A DNA stretch of 64,000 nucleotides from Shewanella sp. UCD-KL12 (GTDB taxonomy: Bacteria > Pseudomonadota > Gammaproteobacteria > Enterobacterales > Shewanellaceae). The stretch lies in assembly GCF_001957125.1 (NCBI RefSeq), contig NZ_MPHJ01000007.1, positions 62,001-126,000 of the forward strand, read 5' to 3'. Below are positions 54,604 to 64,000 of this stretch, in pieces. The notes under the pieces are model-generated. The model did not search any database, was not told where the DNA came from, and was given only the letters and a program-made list of their open reading frames with translations. Position 1 is the first letter of the stretch. Each line of letters begins with the position of its first letter. The translations under genes were made by a program, and so were the position numbers.

Positions 54604-57600
54604 ATGGCACGTTTCTTTATCGATCGCCCTATTTTTGCGTGGGTGATCGCCATTCTAGTGATGCTAGCCGGGCTGCTTTCGATTACGAGCCTTCCGGTAT
54701 CTCAGTATCCTAACATCGCACCACCTTCAGTGGTGATCAGTGCTGTTTATCCAGGAGCATCGGCGAAAACGATGGAAGACTCGGTAACTCAGGTTATCGA
54801 GCAGCGTATGACAGGTCTTGATCATCTGCGCTATATATCGTCAACCAGTGATAGCTTTGGTAATGCGCAGATCACTCTGACGTTTAATGCAGAGGCTGAT
54901 CCCGATATCGCCCAGGTACAGGTGCAAAACAAGCTCCAGCTTGCGATGCCACTGCTGCCGCAGGAGGTTCAGGCACAAGGGGTTAACGTAGCTAAGTCTA
55001 GCGCTGGCTTTTTGATGGTTGTTGGTTTCGTATCCCAAGATGGCTCTTTGGATAAGAATGATATCTCTGATTACGTGGGATCGAATATTCAAGATCCTAT
55101 GAGCCGTGTAGCCGGTGTGGGTACTATTCAGTTATTTGGCGCTCAGTACGCGATGCGTATCTGGTTAGATCCGCTAAAACTGACTCAATATAACCTCACC
55201 AGTATCGACATTATGGCTTCGATTCGTGAGCAGAATGCTCAGGTTTCGGCAGGTCAATTGGGTGGTTCGCCATCATTGCCTGGTCAGCAGTTAAATGCGA
55301 CGGTATCAGCTCAGAGCCGACTACAGACGGCGGAGCAGTTTAAAAATATCATTATTAAATCTGACTCTTCGGGCGCGAATGTTTATCTCGAAGATGTAGC
55401 CAGAGTTGAGCTAGGTGCAGAGAGTTATGCAGTAGAGTCTTTCTACAACGGTAAGCCTGCTGCAGGTATCGGTATTCAGTTAGCAACGGGCGCAAATGCT
55501 TTAGCGACAGCTAAGCTTGTGCGTGAAAAAATCGAAGAGATGAAGCCTTTCTTTCCTCAAGGGTTAGAAGTGGTTTACCCCTACGATACCACCCCGTTTG
55601 TTGAAAAATCGATTGAAGGTGTTGTTCACACCCTACTTGAAGCAGTCGTACTGGTTTTCTGTATTATGTTCCTATTTTTACAGAACTTCCGGGCAACACT
55701 GATCCCAACTATTGCGATTCCGGTTGTACTCTTAGGTACCTTTGCCATCTTGTCTGCACTGGGCTTCTCGATTAACACCTTAACCATGTTTGCTATGGTG
55801 TTAGCGATTGGTCTGTTGGTTGATGATGCCATCGTTGTGGTAGAAAACGTCGAACGTGTGATGCAGGAGGAGGGACTCAGTCCCATAGAGGCCACCAAGA
55901 AGTCGATGGATCAGATCACTGGTGCCCTTGTCGGTATTGGTTTGACTCTGTCCGCCGTATTTGTCCCTATGGCATTTATGTCAGGTTCTACGGGTGTGAT
56001 CTATCGTCAGTTCTCTGTGACTATTGTTTCGGCAATGGCGCTGTCTGTGATGGTTGCGATTATCCTGACACCTGCACTTTGTGCCACTATGCTTAAGCCG
56101 ATTAAGAAGGGCGAAAGCCATGCAAAAACAGGCTTCTTTGGTTGGTTTAACCGTAAGTTTGACAACCTGACCTCGCGTTATGAAGCCAGTGTGGCAGCCA
56201 TGATTAAGCGTACAGGCCGCACTATGATGGTGTATTTAGCCATTGCAGTTGCTGTGGGTTGGATATTCATGCGTATGCCAACGGCATTCCTACCAGATGA
56301 AGATCAAGGGATCTTGTTTACTCAGGCTATTTTGCCTGTGAACTCGACCCAAGAGGCTACGCAGGATGTCTTAGATGAAGTGTCAGACTTCTACCTTAAT
56401 GCTGAGGGCGATAATGTTAAATCTGTATTTAGCGTTTCAGGCTTTAGCTTTGCGGGTAACGGTCAAAACATGGGTATTGCGTTTGTTGGCTTGAAGGACT
56501 GGGCTGAACGAACTAACCCAGGTCAAGACGTGCAATCAGTTGCGGGTCGTGCCATGGGCATGTTTATGCAGATGAAAGAGGCCTTTGTGTTTGCCTTTGT
56601 TCCTCCTGCAGTCATCGAGTTGGGAACGGCTAACGGCTTTGATCTGTATCTACAAGATAGAAATGGTCAGGGGCATGAAAAGCTTGTCGAAGCACGTAAT
56701 ATGCTACTCGGCATGGCATCGCAGAACCCTAACCTTGTCGGTGTTCGTCCTAATGGTCAGGAAGATGCGCCTCAGTATCAGATCCAGATAGATCAGGCGA
56801 AAATAAGAGCCTTAAGTGTCGATATTAACTCAGTAAACAGTGTACTGGGTACGGCATGGGGTGGCTCATATGTGAATGACTTTATCGATCGTGGCCGAGT
56901 GAAGAAGGTATATGTGCAGGGTGATGCCCAGTATCGTATGCAGCCTGAAGATCTTGATACTTGGTATGTCCGTAATACCCAAGGTGAGATGGTGCCTTTC
57001 TCTGCTTTCGCAACGGGTACATGGGAATATGCTTCGCCGCGTTTAGAGCGTTTCAACGGCCTGCCTGCGGTAAATATTCAGGGTGGTACAGCTCAAGGTT
57101 ACAGTACTGGTGCTGCAATGGCTGATATCGAGGCTATGGTTAAAAAGCTACCACCAGGATTTGGTGTAGAGTGGAATGGTCTCTCCTATGAGGAACGCCT
57201 CTCGGGTAACCAAGCTCCTATGCTTTATGCCTTGTCGATTATTGTGGTTTTCTTAGTACTTGCGGCTCTTTATGAGAGTTGGTCGGTACCGTTCGCTGTG
57301 GTCTTGGTTGTGCCTTTAGGTATTATCGGCTCCTTATTAGCGATGAATGCCCGTGGTTTGCCCAATGATGTATTCTTCCAGGTGAGCTTACTGGCAACAG
57401 TCGGTCTGGCGACGAAGAATGCTATCTTGATTGTAGAATTCGCTAAAGAGTACTACGAGAAAGGGGCTAACTTAGTCGATGCAACCCTGCACGCTGTGCG
57501 TGTACGTCTGCGTCCGATCATCATGACCTCACTGGCCTTCGGTCTAGGGGTTGTACCGCTAGCAATCAGTTCTGGTGTAGGTTCTGGTAGCCAAAACGCG

Positions 57601-57744
57601 ATTGGTACCGGTGTATTAGGTGGCATGATGAGTTCTACCTTCTTAGGTATTTTCTTTATCCCAATCTTCTTCGTTGTTGTTGAGCGTATCTTCAGCAAGC
57701 GAGAGAAGAAAGGTGCTAAGGCTGAGTTACCAAAGGCTGACTAA
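54604..57744 (+). CDS. RND multidrug efflux pump (HAE1 family)
   Basis: 1046 aa, normal for AcrB/MexB. Twelve membrane helices in two repeats. The proton-relay Asp pair is in [17 protein letters not shown] near 402-418, and the start [22 protein letters not shown] is diagnostic. The second half ends with [26 protein letters not shown]. Exports drugs, dyes or solvents using the proton gradient. Cotranscribed with the adaptor. Substrate range is not readable from sequence. Confidence 0.96.
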   Translation: MARFFIDRPIFAWVIAILVMLAGLLSITSLPVSQYPNIAPPSVVISAVYPGASAKTMEDSVTQVIEQRMTGLDHLRYISSTSDSFGNAQITLTFNAEADPDIAQVQVQNKLQLAMPLLPQEVQAQGVNVAKSSAGFLMVVGFVSQDGSLDKNDISDYVGSNIQDPMSRVAGVGTIQLFGAQYAMRIWLDPLKLTQYNLTSIDIMASIREQNAQVSAGQLGGSPSLPGQQLNATVSAQSRLQTAEQFKNIIIKSDSSGANVYLEDVARVELGAESYAVESFYNGKPAAGIGIQLATGANALATAKLVREKIEEMKPFFPQGLEVVYPYDTTPFVEKSIEGVVHTLLEAVVLVFCIMFLFLQNFRATLIPTIAIPVVLLGTFAILSALGFSINTLTMFAMVLAIGLLVDDAIVVVENVERVMQEEGLSPIEATKKSMDQITGALVGIGLTLSAVFVPMAFMSGSTGVIYRQFSVTIVSAMALSVMVAIILTPALCATMLKPIKKGESHAKTGFFGWFNRKFDNLTSRYEASVAAMIKRTGRTMMVYLAIAVAVGWIFMRMPTAFLPDEDQGILFTQAILPVNSTQEATQDVLDEVSDFYLNAEGDNVKSVFSVSGFSFAGNGQNMGIAFVGLKDWAERTNPGQDVQSVAGRAMGMFMQMKEAFVFAFVPPAVIELGTANGFDLYLQDRNGQGHEKLVEARNMLLGMASQNPNLVGVRPNGQEDAPQYQIQIDQAKIRALSVDINSVNSVLGTAWGGSYVNDFIDRGRVKKVYVQGDAQYRMQPEDLDTWYVRNTQGEMVPFSAFATGTWEYASPRLERFNGLPAVNIQGGTAQGYSTGAAMADIEAMVKKLPPGFGVEWNGLSYEERLSGNQAPMLYALSIIVVFLVLAALYESWSVPFAVVLVVPLGIIGSLLAMNARGLPNDVFFQVSLLATVGLATKNAILIVEFAKEYYEKGANLVDATLHAVRVRLRPIIMTSLAFGLGVVPLAISSGVGSGSQNAIGTGVLGGMMSSTFLGIFFIPIFFVVVERIFSKREKKGAKAELPKAD

Positions 57745-57764
57745 TCTGCGCATTGAATAATCTA

Positions 57765-57790
57765 AAAAGCCCAGCATCTGCTGGGCTTTT
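57765..57790 (+). terminator. Intrinsic terminator of the RND operon
   Basis: AAAAGCCCAGCA / TGCTGGGCTTTT, 12-bp stem with the closing bases forming the loop, then TTATT. Confidence 0.85.
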
Positions 57791-57943
57791 TATTGGATTA
57801 CAGTAAGTGAGTTACGCTACAGATAAACATTAGTTAACTGTTTTTATCCATTTGGCTGATATACCTTGTCATGAATCGAGTTAATAAGGGCTGGCATGAT
57901 AAGTTAGCGAGAACAGTGGTAGTCAGATCGTGAGGGATGATAG

Positions 57944-58660
57944 ATGCTGAGATCTCTTTTTATTACAGCGTTATTGTTGAGTTTGTTGCCAATTGAGTCC
58001 GTTGCAAAGGAGTGTGTCGTATTGCTCCATGGCTTAGGTAGAAGTGCATCCTCAATGGAAAAGCTGGAAGAGATACTTACCGAAAATGGCTATATCGTTG
58101 CTAATATCAATTACCCATCTCGAAAAATGCCAATTGAATCCCTTGCTAATGTTGCGGTGACTGAGGGGCTGGAGCAATGTGAATTGCTCAACACGAAACA
58201 GGTGAATTTCGTGACACACTCTCTTGGTGGAATACTGGTAAGACAATATTATAGCCAACATAGTGCAGATTCGATTAATCGTGTCGTGATGTTAGGCCCG
58301 CCAAATCAAGGGAGCGAGCTTGTTGATAAGCTTGGTTCAATACCTGGGTATGAGCTTATTACTGGGGAGGCTGGAACTCAATTAGGTACAGATATAAACA
58401 GTGTTCCCAGGCGACTAGGTCCAGTTAACTTTGATTTAGGTGTCATAGCTGGCACGCAATCCATCAACTTGCTTATGTCTAGCATGCTACCTAACCCAGA
58501 TGATGGCAAAGTGTCTGTAGCTGCCACCAAAGCTGAGGGGATGAATGACTTTATTGCCCTGCCAACGATCCATTCGCATATGATGAAAAATGATGCGGTG
58601 ATCGCTGAGGTTATCTATTTTTTGAATCATGGCGAGTTTAATCACGAGCGACAGGAATAG
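57944..58660 (+). CDS. Secreted alpha/beta-hydrolase, lipase-like
   Basis: 238 aa. A signal peptide spans about 1-21 (hydrophobic LFITALLLSLLPI, ends SVA). VVLLHGLGRSASSM near 25-38 forms the oxyanion loop, and THSLGG puts the nucleophile Ser-93. The following ILVRQYY and LGPPNQGSELVDKLG are typical of small EstA-like lipases. A catalytic Asp/His pair probably lies in the C-terminal part (PDDGKVS, IHSHM). Acts in the periplasm or is secreted. The substrate is unknown. Confidence 0.87.
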   Translation: MLRSLFITALLLSLLPIESVAKECVVLLHGLGRSASSMEKLEEILTENGYIVANINYPSRKMPIESLANVAVTEGLEQCELLNTKQVNFVTHSLGGILVRQYYSQHSADSINRVVMLGPPNQGSELVDKLGSIPGYELITGEAGTQLGTDINSVPRRLGPVNFDLGVIAGTQSINLLMSSMLPNPDDGKVSVAATKAEGMNDFIALPTIHSHMMKNDAVIAEVIYFLNHGEFNHERQE

Positions 58661-58682
58661 TTTCTAACCTGTTATAAACGAC

Positions 58683-58712
58683 GAAGCCGTACTCTCAAAA
58701 GAGTGCGGCTTC
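58683..58712. terminator. Bidirectional terminator between hydrolase and abgT-like genes
   Basis: GAAGCCGTACTC / GAGTGCGGCTTC stem (12 positions, one T-G wobble) between convergent genes. Confidence 0.7.
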
Positions 58713-58755
58713 CTGTTTGTGTTCCCTAGTCTCTAGAACCTATTTACTCACTTTT

Positions 58756-60375
58756 TTAAGGGGTGTAATAGGTTGCAGCGCCAGGACCTACAGGCAGGCC
58801 AAGCACAAATACCCATAGGAAGAAGAAGATAGTCCAACCGATAAAGAAGACGATTGAGTATGGCAACATAGTCGCGATTAAGGTGCCTATGCCTAGGTTT
58901 TTCTTATATTGCGATGCCACGGCTAAAATCAGTCCGAAATAGCTCATCATAGGTGTGATCAGGTTAGTGACTGAGTCACCAATTCGGTAGGCAGCTTGAA
59001 TGGTCTCAGGTGCATAACCAACCAGCATAAGCATAGGAACAAAGATAGGTGCTGTAACAGCCCATTGCGCAGAAGCACTACCTAGCATCAGGTTGATAAA
59101 GCCACACATCATAATAAACAGCACAAACACCAGTGGGCCGGTGAGCCCTATGGCACTTAAGGCATCGGCGCCAGAAACCGCTAATACAGCGCCTAAGTTA
59201 GTCCACTTAAAGAAAGCGACAAATTGAGAGGCGAAGAAAACCAGTACGATATACATGCCCATTGAGCTCATGCTGTGTGACATGGCATCGATAACATCTT
59301 TATCACGCTTCATCGTACCAACGACTTTACCGTAGACTAAACCAGGAATCGCAAAACAGATAAAGATAAAGGCAACAATTCCCTTAAGGAAAGGTGAACC
59401 TGCAACTAAGCCAGTTTCAGGGTTTCTCAGCGGACCACTCTCAGGTACAACTGTTAATGCGACCAGCGCCCCTAGAATAACAATCGAAATCCCCGCTGCT
59501 TTTAGGCCACGCTTTTCATCGGCTGTAACCTCATCCATCTTCTGATTTGAAAGGTCGGTCGCAGCTTCATCTGCATCATATTTTCCAAGCTTAGGTTCAA
59601 CAATTTTCTCTGTTACCAGCGCACCGAGCGTGGTGATAAGGAAAGTTGAAACAAACATGAAGTACCAGTTTACCTCTGGGCCAACTGTATACTCAGGATC
59701 GATCATTTGAGCTGCAGCCTCAGTGATACCTGATAAAAGAGGATCGACAGTACCGAGTAGCAAGTTGGCACTATAGCCCCCAGATACACCAGCAAAGGCT
59801 GCTGCGAGTCCTGCGAGAGGGTGACGGCCTAGTGAATGGAATATCATGGCTGCCATAGGAATTAGTACGACATAACCTAGCTCAGAGGCTGTGTTAGACA
59901 CGATACCGGCGAAAACGATGGTTAGTGTGACCAGCCTTTTAGAAGCCCCCATGACTAGAGAGCGCATAGCTGCAGATAGCATGCCTGAACGTTCAGCAAT
60001 ACCGACACCTAGCAGAGCAACCAACACAGTACCAAGCGGTGTAAATCCGGTAAAGTTAGTCACTAGGTTTGAGACTATCATTCTCAAGCCTTCGCCATTC
60101 ATTAAGCTTACAACGTGAATAAGCCCATCTTCACTACGGCCTGATGCACCTACGGGTCTTGGGTCTACAACAGTAAGTTCAAAGTAGCCTGCGATACCAC
60201 TGATAACAATAACTGCCATACAGAACATGGCAAAAAGTGTAATTGGATGAGGAAGTAGATTACCTAATCGTTCAACGATGTTGAGAAAGCGGACAAATGC
60301 ACCACTTTGTTGCTCTTCAGGCGCACCCGAAGAGTTGAGAGGCATTTTCATGCTCTCATCTTTATTTTTACCCAT
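58756..60375 (-). CDS. AbgT-family transporter
   Basis: 539 aa inner-membrane protein with about eleven helices. It begins with a short hydrophilic lead, then VERLGNLLPHPITLFAMFC. It shows the AbgT patterns SNTASELGYVVLIPMAAMIFHSLGRHP near 170-196 and GSASAQWAVTAPIFVPMLMLVGY near 432-454. E. coli AbgT imports p-aminobenzoyl-glutamate; homologues such as MtrF export sulfonamide-like compounds. Direction is not decided. It lies 172 bp from an AraC-type gene on the same strand. Confidence 0.92.
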   Translation of the reverse strand: MGKNKDESMKMPLNSSGAPEEQQSGAFVRFLNIVERLGNLLPHPITLFAMFCMAVIVISGIAGYFELTVVDPRPVGASGRSEDGLIHVVSLMNGEGLRMIVSNLVTNFTGFTPLGTVLVALLGVGIAERSGMLSAAMRSLVMGASKRLVTLTIVFAGIVSNTASELGYVVLIPMAAMIFHSLGRHPLAGLAAAFAGVSGGYSANLLLGTVDPLLSGITEAAAQMIDPEYTVGPEVNWYFMFVSTFLITTLGALVTEKIVEPKLGKYDADEAATDLSNQKMDEVTADEKRGLKAAGISIVILGALVALTVVPESGPLRNPETGLVAGSPFLKGIVAFIFICFAIPGLVYGKVVGTMKRDKDVIDAMSHSMSSMGMYIVLVFFASQFVAFFKWTNLGAVLAVSGADALSAIGLTGPLVFVLFIMMCGFINLMLGSASAQWAVTAPIFVPMLMLVGYAPETIQAAYRIGDSVTNLITPMMSYFGLILAVASQYKKNLGIGTLIATMLPYSIVFFIGWTIFFFLWVFVLGLPVGPGAATYYTP

Positions 60376-60547
60376 ACCACATCCTTCATTTTTGGCCTCT
60401 ATGTGCCATTTTTATGCTGATTTTATCTAGCTCAAACTCGGTTTTTCCGAGATGACCGAGCATCATGTCTTAGAAGTTTTAATTGAAACTTAAATTTGAG
60501 GTGGTTTTGTATGAAAAATGTTCACTTCAAGCTGAAAGTCTAATGTA

Positions 60548-61711
60548 TTAGCTTAGCTGTGATTTTTTGAATTTATTAGGGGTCATATCGGTTCGGCGTT
60601 TAAATTCACTATAGAAGGAGGACTTACTGTTGTAGCCCACCTCATAGGCGATATCGATGACGCTAAGTTTGCCGTCAATCAGTAACTGCTTGGCGCTTTC
60701 TATACGGTATTCATTGAGCAGATCAAAGTAGTTACCTTGGGTCTGCTGATTGATGATCTGAGATAGATGGTGAGTACTGACCTGTAGTTGCGATGCAAGC
60801 TTTCCAAGTGAGAGCTTTGAATCCTTGTAGATACCACTCTCCATGAGCCTAAGCAGGTTGTCGATCACTTGTTCTGCTTGGCTAGCGGTAACCGATGAGC
60901 GGTATTGTTTATCGGTTGGTTTGTGCGTTTGCAGCTGTGGAGCCGCTGGCCTCTCGGTTTTCTGCTGTGGACCCTCTACTGTTCTATCTTGGATAGTGAT
61001 CTTCTTTCCAAGCACGGGCAGGTAGTAAAAAATCATCGAACTGATGGCTGTTACGACCAAAACAATGCTAGATATCATCCAGGTAAACTGGTGTGGCAAC
61101 CTAAAAATGAAGAAAGAAAATACGATTGCAAAACTGATGCTGATAGCGATAAATCCCCCCTTGAGGCGGCCTATCTCTCTTAATACATCACTTTTCTTGT
61201 TATTGATCTCAATGTGTAGCTCTCGCCAACTCAAATAAAGGTAAACAGAGCCTAATCCGCTGATTAACAACAGTCTGGTAAAGCGGATTGGCATAAATGA
61301 TAGTTGCCACGGAATAGGCTCATTAGTGTAAATGCTAGCAAAAAACCACTGCTTACCTGCTTCGTCGAGAAGGTTGTAGGGCATCATTGTTAACAGGTAG
61401 AGCAAAGGGAATATTAAATGTATGCCACTTCGCCATTGGAATTTATCATTGAGTCGCATGCTAGCTTTAAAGTACAGATAGAAAAAAATAGGTACAGAAA
61501 CAGAGAGAGGGCCTGATAACGATATTATGTATAGGAAGCTGGCACCCTCCTCAAAAATGGCGAGCTCTAGCATTAGGCTGATAAGACCAATCAACATCAT
61601 AGCAAAGCAGAGTCTCGCCTTACGATTCTGATAAGGTGTTGTGGCCACATAACCCATCATAAAGAAGCTCAAACCCACTGAGATTAACAACAAAATGGTC
61701 ATCAACTGCAT
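60548..61711 (-). CDS. AraC-family regulator with N-terminal membrane domain
   Basis: 387 aa. The first about 240 residues hold seven hydrophobic segments, resembling 7TM-type receptors. A linker rich in Pro/Gln/Thr follows (about 245-275). The C-terminal AraC HTH spans about 285-385 with KLASQLQVSTHHLSQIINQ and the second helix IDIAYEVGYNSKSSFYSEFKR. A membrane-bound AraC regulator probably senses a signal in the membrane or periplasm. It is upstream of the AbgT gene and divergent from the acylase gene; either could be its target. Confidence 0.9.
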   Translation of the reverse strand: MQLMTILLLISVGLSFFMMGYVATTPYQNRKARLCFAMMLIGLISLMLELAIFEEGASFLYIISLSGPLSVSVPIFFYLYFKASMRLNDKFQWRSGIHLIFPLLYLLTMMPYNLLDEAGKQWFFASIYTNEPIPWQLSFMPIRFTRLLLISGLGSVYLYLSWRELHIEINNKKSDVLREIGRLKGGFIAISISFAIVFSFFIFRLPHQFTWMISSIVLVVTAISSMIFYYLPVLGKKITIQDRTVEGPQQKTERPAAPQLQTHKPTDKQYRSSVTASQAEQVIDNLLRLMESGIYKDSKLSLGKLASQLQVSTHHLSQIINQQTQGNYFDLLNEYRIESAKQLLIDGKLSVIDIAYEVGYNSKSSFYSEFKRRTDMTPNKFKKSQLS

Positions 61712-61982
61712 GGCCTATATCAATCCTTACTTTGTATTTGCATGGTAAGCATGCCGGTACAACGATTATAAAAATCCCCGCAATGAATCAAAAATAATCA
61801 AACAAACGTTTAAATACCTGATTGTTAGGGAGAATAAAAAAGTCCGAACGGGTCGGGACGGTCGAGTTGTTCGCCTTTAGTGAATTAAAGTAACAAATGA
61901 TTAGCAAATCATAAACTTATTTTAAATAGCACACTGGGTGGCATGGCCGAATAAGGCTGCGACTCAAAAGGGATTAGCCGAA

Positions 61983-64000
61983 ATGGAAAATAATAAATAT
62001 AAAAGGTGCCTTACACCAATTGCGTTGGCCATGACATTGGGGTTATCTGGCTGTGGCGGAAGCGATGATGACGCTAACGAGCCTGAAGTACTGCCAAGTA
62101 CCGTAAAAATTGAGTACACCTCCTATGGCGTGCCCCATATCACAGCGACCGATTATCGCGCTTTGGGTTATGGCCAAGCGTATGCTCATGCTCAGGAAAA
62201 CATGTGTACTTTAGCTGAGCAAATTATTGAGGTTAGAGGCCAAAAAGCTGCCACCTTCGGTGCAGGTAACGGAAGTGCTAATGTCCTGACGGATTTTGGC
62301 ACTTTAGCGCTGAATATTTATCAAGATGCGGAAGCTGCGGTTGAAGGTATGACTCAGGAGCAGAGTGATTTACTCACCGGCTATGCTGAAGGCTTTAATC
62401 AAGCTGTTGTGGATAAAGCAGGTTCGCAAAACTATCCATCACCCTGTAGAGGTGCTGATTGGATCCCTGAACTGACAGTGACAGATCTGCACGCTTACCA
62501 TCTAAAGTTGGCCTTATTTGCCAGTGGTGGCGCCTTATCGACTCAAATAGCCACAGCATCGCCGGTAACTTCAGATAAGAGTCTGCAAAAGATGTTTACT
62601 GAGGTGGCCAGTAAAAATGAGGGCTTAGGCAGTAATGGTTGGGCGCTAGGCCGAGATAAAACTGAATCGGGCAGTGGCATGTTACTGTCAAATCCCCATT
62701 TTCCTTGGGTAGGGAGTCTTAGATTTGTTGAGAATCACCTGCAGATCCCAGGGGAGATGAATGTCACAGGTGTTTCTTTCGTTGGGGTGCCCGGTGTACT
62801 TATTGGTTTCAATGAGAATATTGCCTGGACGCATACCGTTTCTCAATCTAAGCGGTTTACCACCTATCGTTTGACGTTAGATCCCCAAGATAGCACGCGA
62901 TATCTCTATGAGGGTGAGTATAGGCAGATGCTGAGCCAAGAGTTTTCTGTTGAGGTGAGAAACGATGATGGCACCAACGAGCAGATAACTAAGACACTCT
63001 ACTCGTCTCATTATGGTCCCATGATTGGCTGGTACCCTGATGGAACGGCGGTGAGTTATCGAGACGCGAATGTGAATAACGGCAACATGGTGAGTCAATG
63101 GTTAGCCATGGACAGAGCCAAAACAATTGAAGAGTTTGAAGCGGCATTTAAGACATACCAAGGGATACCTTGGGTCAATACTATGGCGACCGATAATAAG
63201 GGTAACGCCTTCTTTATCGATGGCTCAAGGGCACCAAATTTAAATGCGTTTGCGGCCATTCTTGTGAAAGACTTTGTCAATAATGATCCTGTTGGAAAAG
63301 CTTTGTGGCAAGGCGGCAGAGGGCAACTAGTGCTTGACGGTAGTATGTCTCTATTTGAATGGGTTGATACAGGTAACACGCCTATCGCTGGTGTCGTTCC
63401 TTTCGAAAGAGCGCCTAAAGCCTTACGTAGCGATTATGTGTTCAATGCCAATAGTAGCCATTGGCTGAATCATGTAGAGCAGCCGTTGGAAGGCTACTCG
63501 ATTGTCTATGGCCCTGAGCAAACGATACGTAGCCCTCGAACTCGGATGAATGCCACTATGCTACAGGAGAAGTCTGCCCAAGGAATATCGGGAGAGGATG
63601 GCAAGTTTAACCTTGATGAACTAAAAAATGTTGTCATGAGCCAGCGTGCTCAACTTTCAGAATTACTTAAAGAACAGCTTGTTGAACGCTGTACTGGTGT
63701 CGCTAGTATTACCCTTGAAAGTCAGGAGGTTATTGATATCTCTGCGGCGTGTACAACATTAGCGAATTGGGATGGTCTCTATAAGACCAGTAGTCAAGGC
63801 GCTCACCTATTCAGAGAGTTTTTAAAGGTGTTCGATGTGGGTGGAGAGCAGGCGTTGAGTGATAGTTTGTTTGCCACTGAATTTGATGCTAATAAACCTG
63901 TGGCGACTCCTGCTGATTTGGCCATTCATACCGGCACCGCCAATAGTGATCCTGCATTACAGGCATTAGCAAGTACTGTACAGCATCTAGCTAGCGTCAA
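61983..64000 (+). CDS. Penicillin/AHL-acylase family Ntn hydrolase (partial, lipoprotein)
   Basis: First 672 codons; runs off the window end, so no stop is seen. A signal peptide with lipobox LSGC (Cys-24) predicts an outer-membrane or periplasmic lipoprotein. The alpha-chain pattern VPHITATDYRALGYGQAYAHAQENM follows at about 47-71. The N-terminal-nucleophile site LGSNGWALG places the self-cleaving Ser at 217, followed by NPHFPW. This is the PvdQ/QuiP/penicillin G acylase superfamily. Substrate could be acyl-homoserine lactones, beta-lactams or other amides. It is divergent from the AraC regulator. Confidence 0.9.
   Translation, partial: MENNKYKRCLTPIALAMTLGLSGCGGSDDDANEPEVLPSTVKIEYTSYGVPHITATDYRALGYGQAYAHAQENMCTLAEQIIEVRGQKAATFGAGNGSANVLTDFGTLALNIYQDAEAAVEGMTQEQSDLLTGYAEGFNQAVVDKAGSQNYPSPCRGADWIPELTVTDLHAYHLKLALFASGGALSTQIATASPVTSDKSLQKMFTEVASKNEGLGSNGWALGRDKTESGSGMLLSNPHFPWVGSLRFVENHLQIPGEMNVTGVSFVGVPGVLIGFNENIAWTHTVSQSKRFTTYRLTLDPQDSTRYLYEGEYRQMLSQEFSVEVRNDDGTNEQITKTLYSSHYGPMIGWYPDGTAVSYRDANVNNGNMVSQWLAMDRAKTIEEFEAAFKTYQGIPWVNTMATDNKGNAFFIDGSRAPNLNAFAAILVKDFVNNDPVGKALWQGGRGQLVLDGSMSLFEWVDTGNTPIAGVVPFERAPKALRSDYVFNANSSHWLNHVEQPLEGYSIVYGPEQTIRSPRTRMNATMLQEKSAQGISGEDGKFNLDELKNVVMSQRAQLSELLKEQLVERCTGVASITLESQEVIDISAACTTLANWDGLYKTSSQGAHLFREFLKVFDVGGEQALSDSLFATEFDANKPVATPADLAIHTGTANSDPALQALASTVQHLASV

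Overview
The window looks like a chromosomal stretch of a marine gammaproteobacterium, most likely Shewanella. This rests on gene content and order (hldE-coaD-mutM, a tup/Mo-cofactor operon, a sigma54 two-component pair, ryhB, menF, prlC), on moderate GC, and on short ATACCAATCAGTATAA-type intergenic repeats. No rRNA, tRNA, CRISPR array, prophage or complete IS was seen. The species is inferred, not shown.

Layout. (1) 1-11.1 kb: lipopolysaccharide core locus with three GT9 heptosyltransferase-like enzymes, GT2, GT8 and GT-B glycosyltransferases, hldD, hldE, and a CDP-glycerol pair (TagB/F-like glycerophosphotransferase plus TagD-like cytidylyltransferase). The pair predicts glycerol-phosphate decoration of surface glycan. 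(2) 11.2-14.8 kb: coaD, a Wzi-like outer-membrane protein, mutM and a small membrane-anchored protein, with two MITE-like elements beside them. (3) 15.1-20.9 kb: a six-gene minus-strand operon, tupA-tupB-tupC-mobA-mobB/moeA-moaA, joining tungstate uptake to molybdopterin cofactor synthesis. (4) 21.1-24.6 kb: a sigma54-type response regulator and its sensor kinase.

(5) 24.7-25.65 kb: no protein gene, but three tandem minus-strand copies of a RyhB-type small RNA. Each has its own sigma70 promoter overlapped by a Fur box, the canonical RyhB core and an intrinsic terminator. A nine-copy AGATAAG repeat lies between copies 1 and 2. This is the clearest unusual feature. (6) 25.7-29.4 kb: a GNAT acetyltransferase, the queuosine-precursor transporter yhhQ with a long structured leader, a periplasmic solute-binding-like protein, and menF. 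(7) 29.8-35.5 kb: an apparently undescribed uptake operon made of a TonB receptor with a Gly/Asn-rich insertion, a fused double ECF ATPase, EcfT, a putative S component, a short TiaS-like IDDTDD protein, and a 75-aa Cys protein. The substrate is unknown.

(8) 35.8-46.4 kb: an HD-GYP protein, a PqiA-like protein, a large hybrid kinase, an exported DJ-1/PfpI protein, a 57-aa membrane protein, YeiH, glutathione reductase and two envelope proteins. (9) 46.7-53 kb: prlC, a thioesterase, GST, a LysR regulator, a Tag-type glycosylase and a TorF-family porin. (10) 53.4-64 kb: an RND efflux pair, a secreted lipase-like hydrolase, an AbgT transporter, a membrane-bound AraC regulator, and the first 672 codons of an Ntn-hydrolase acylase that runs off the end.
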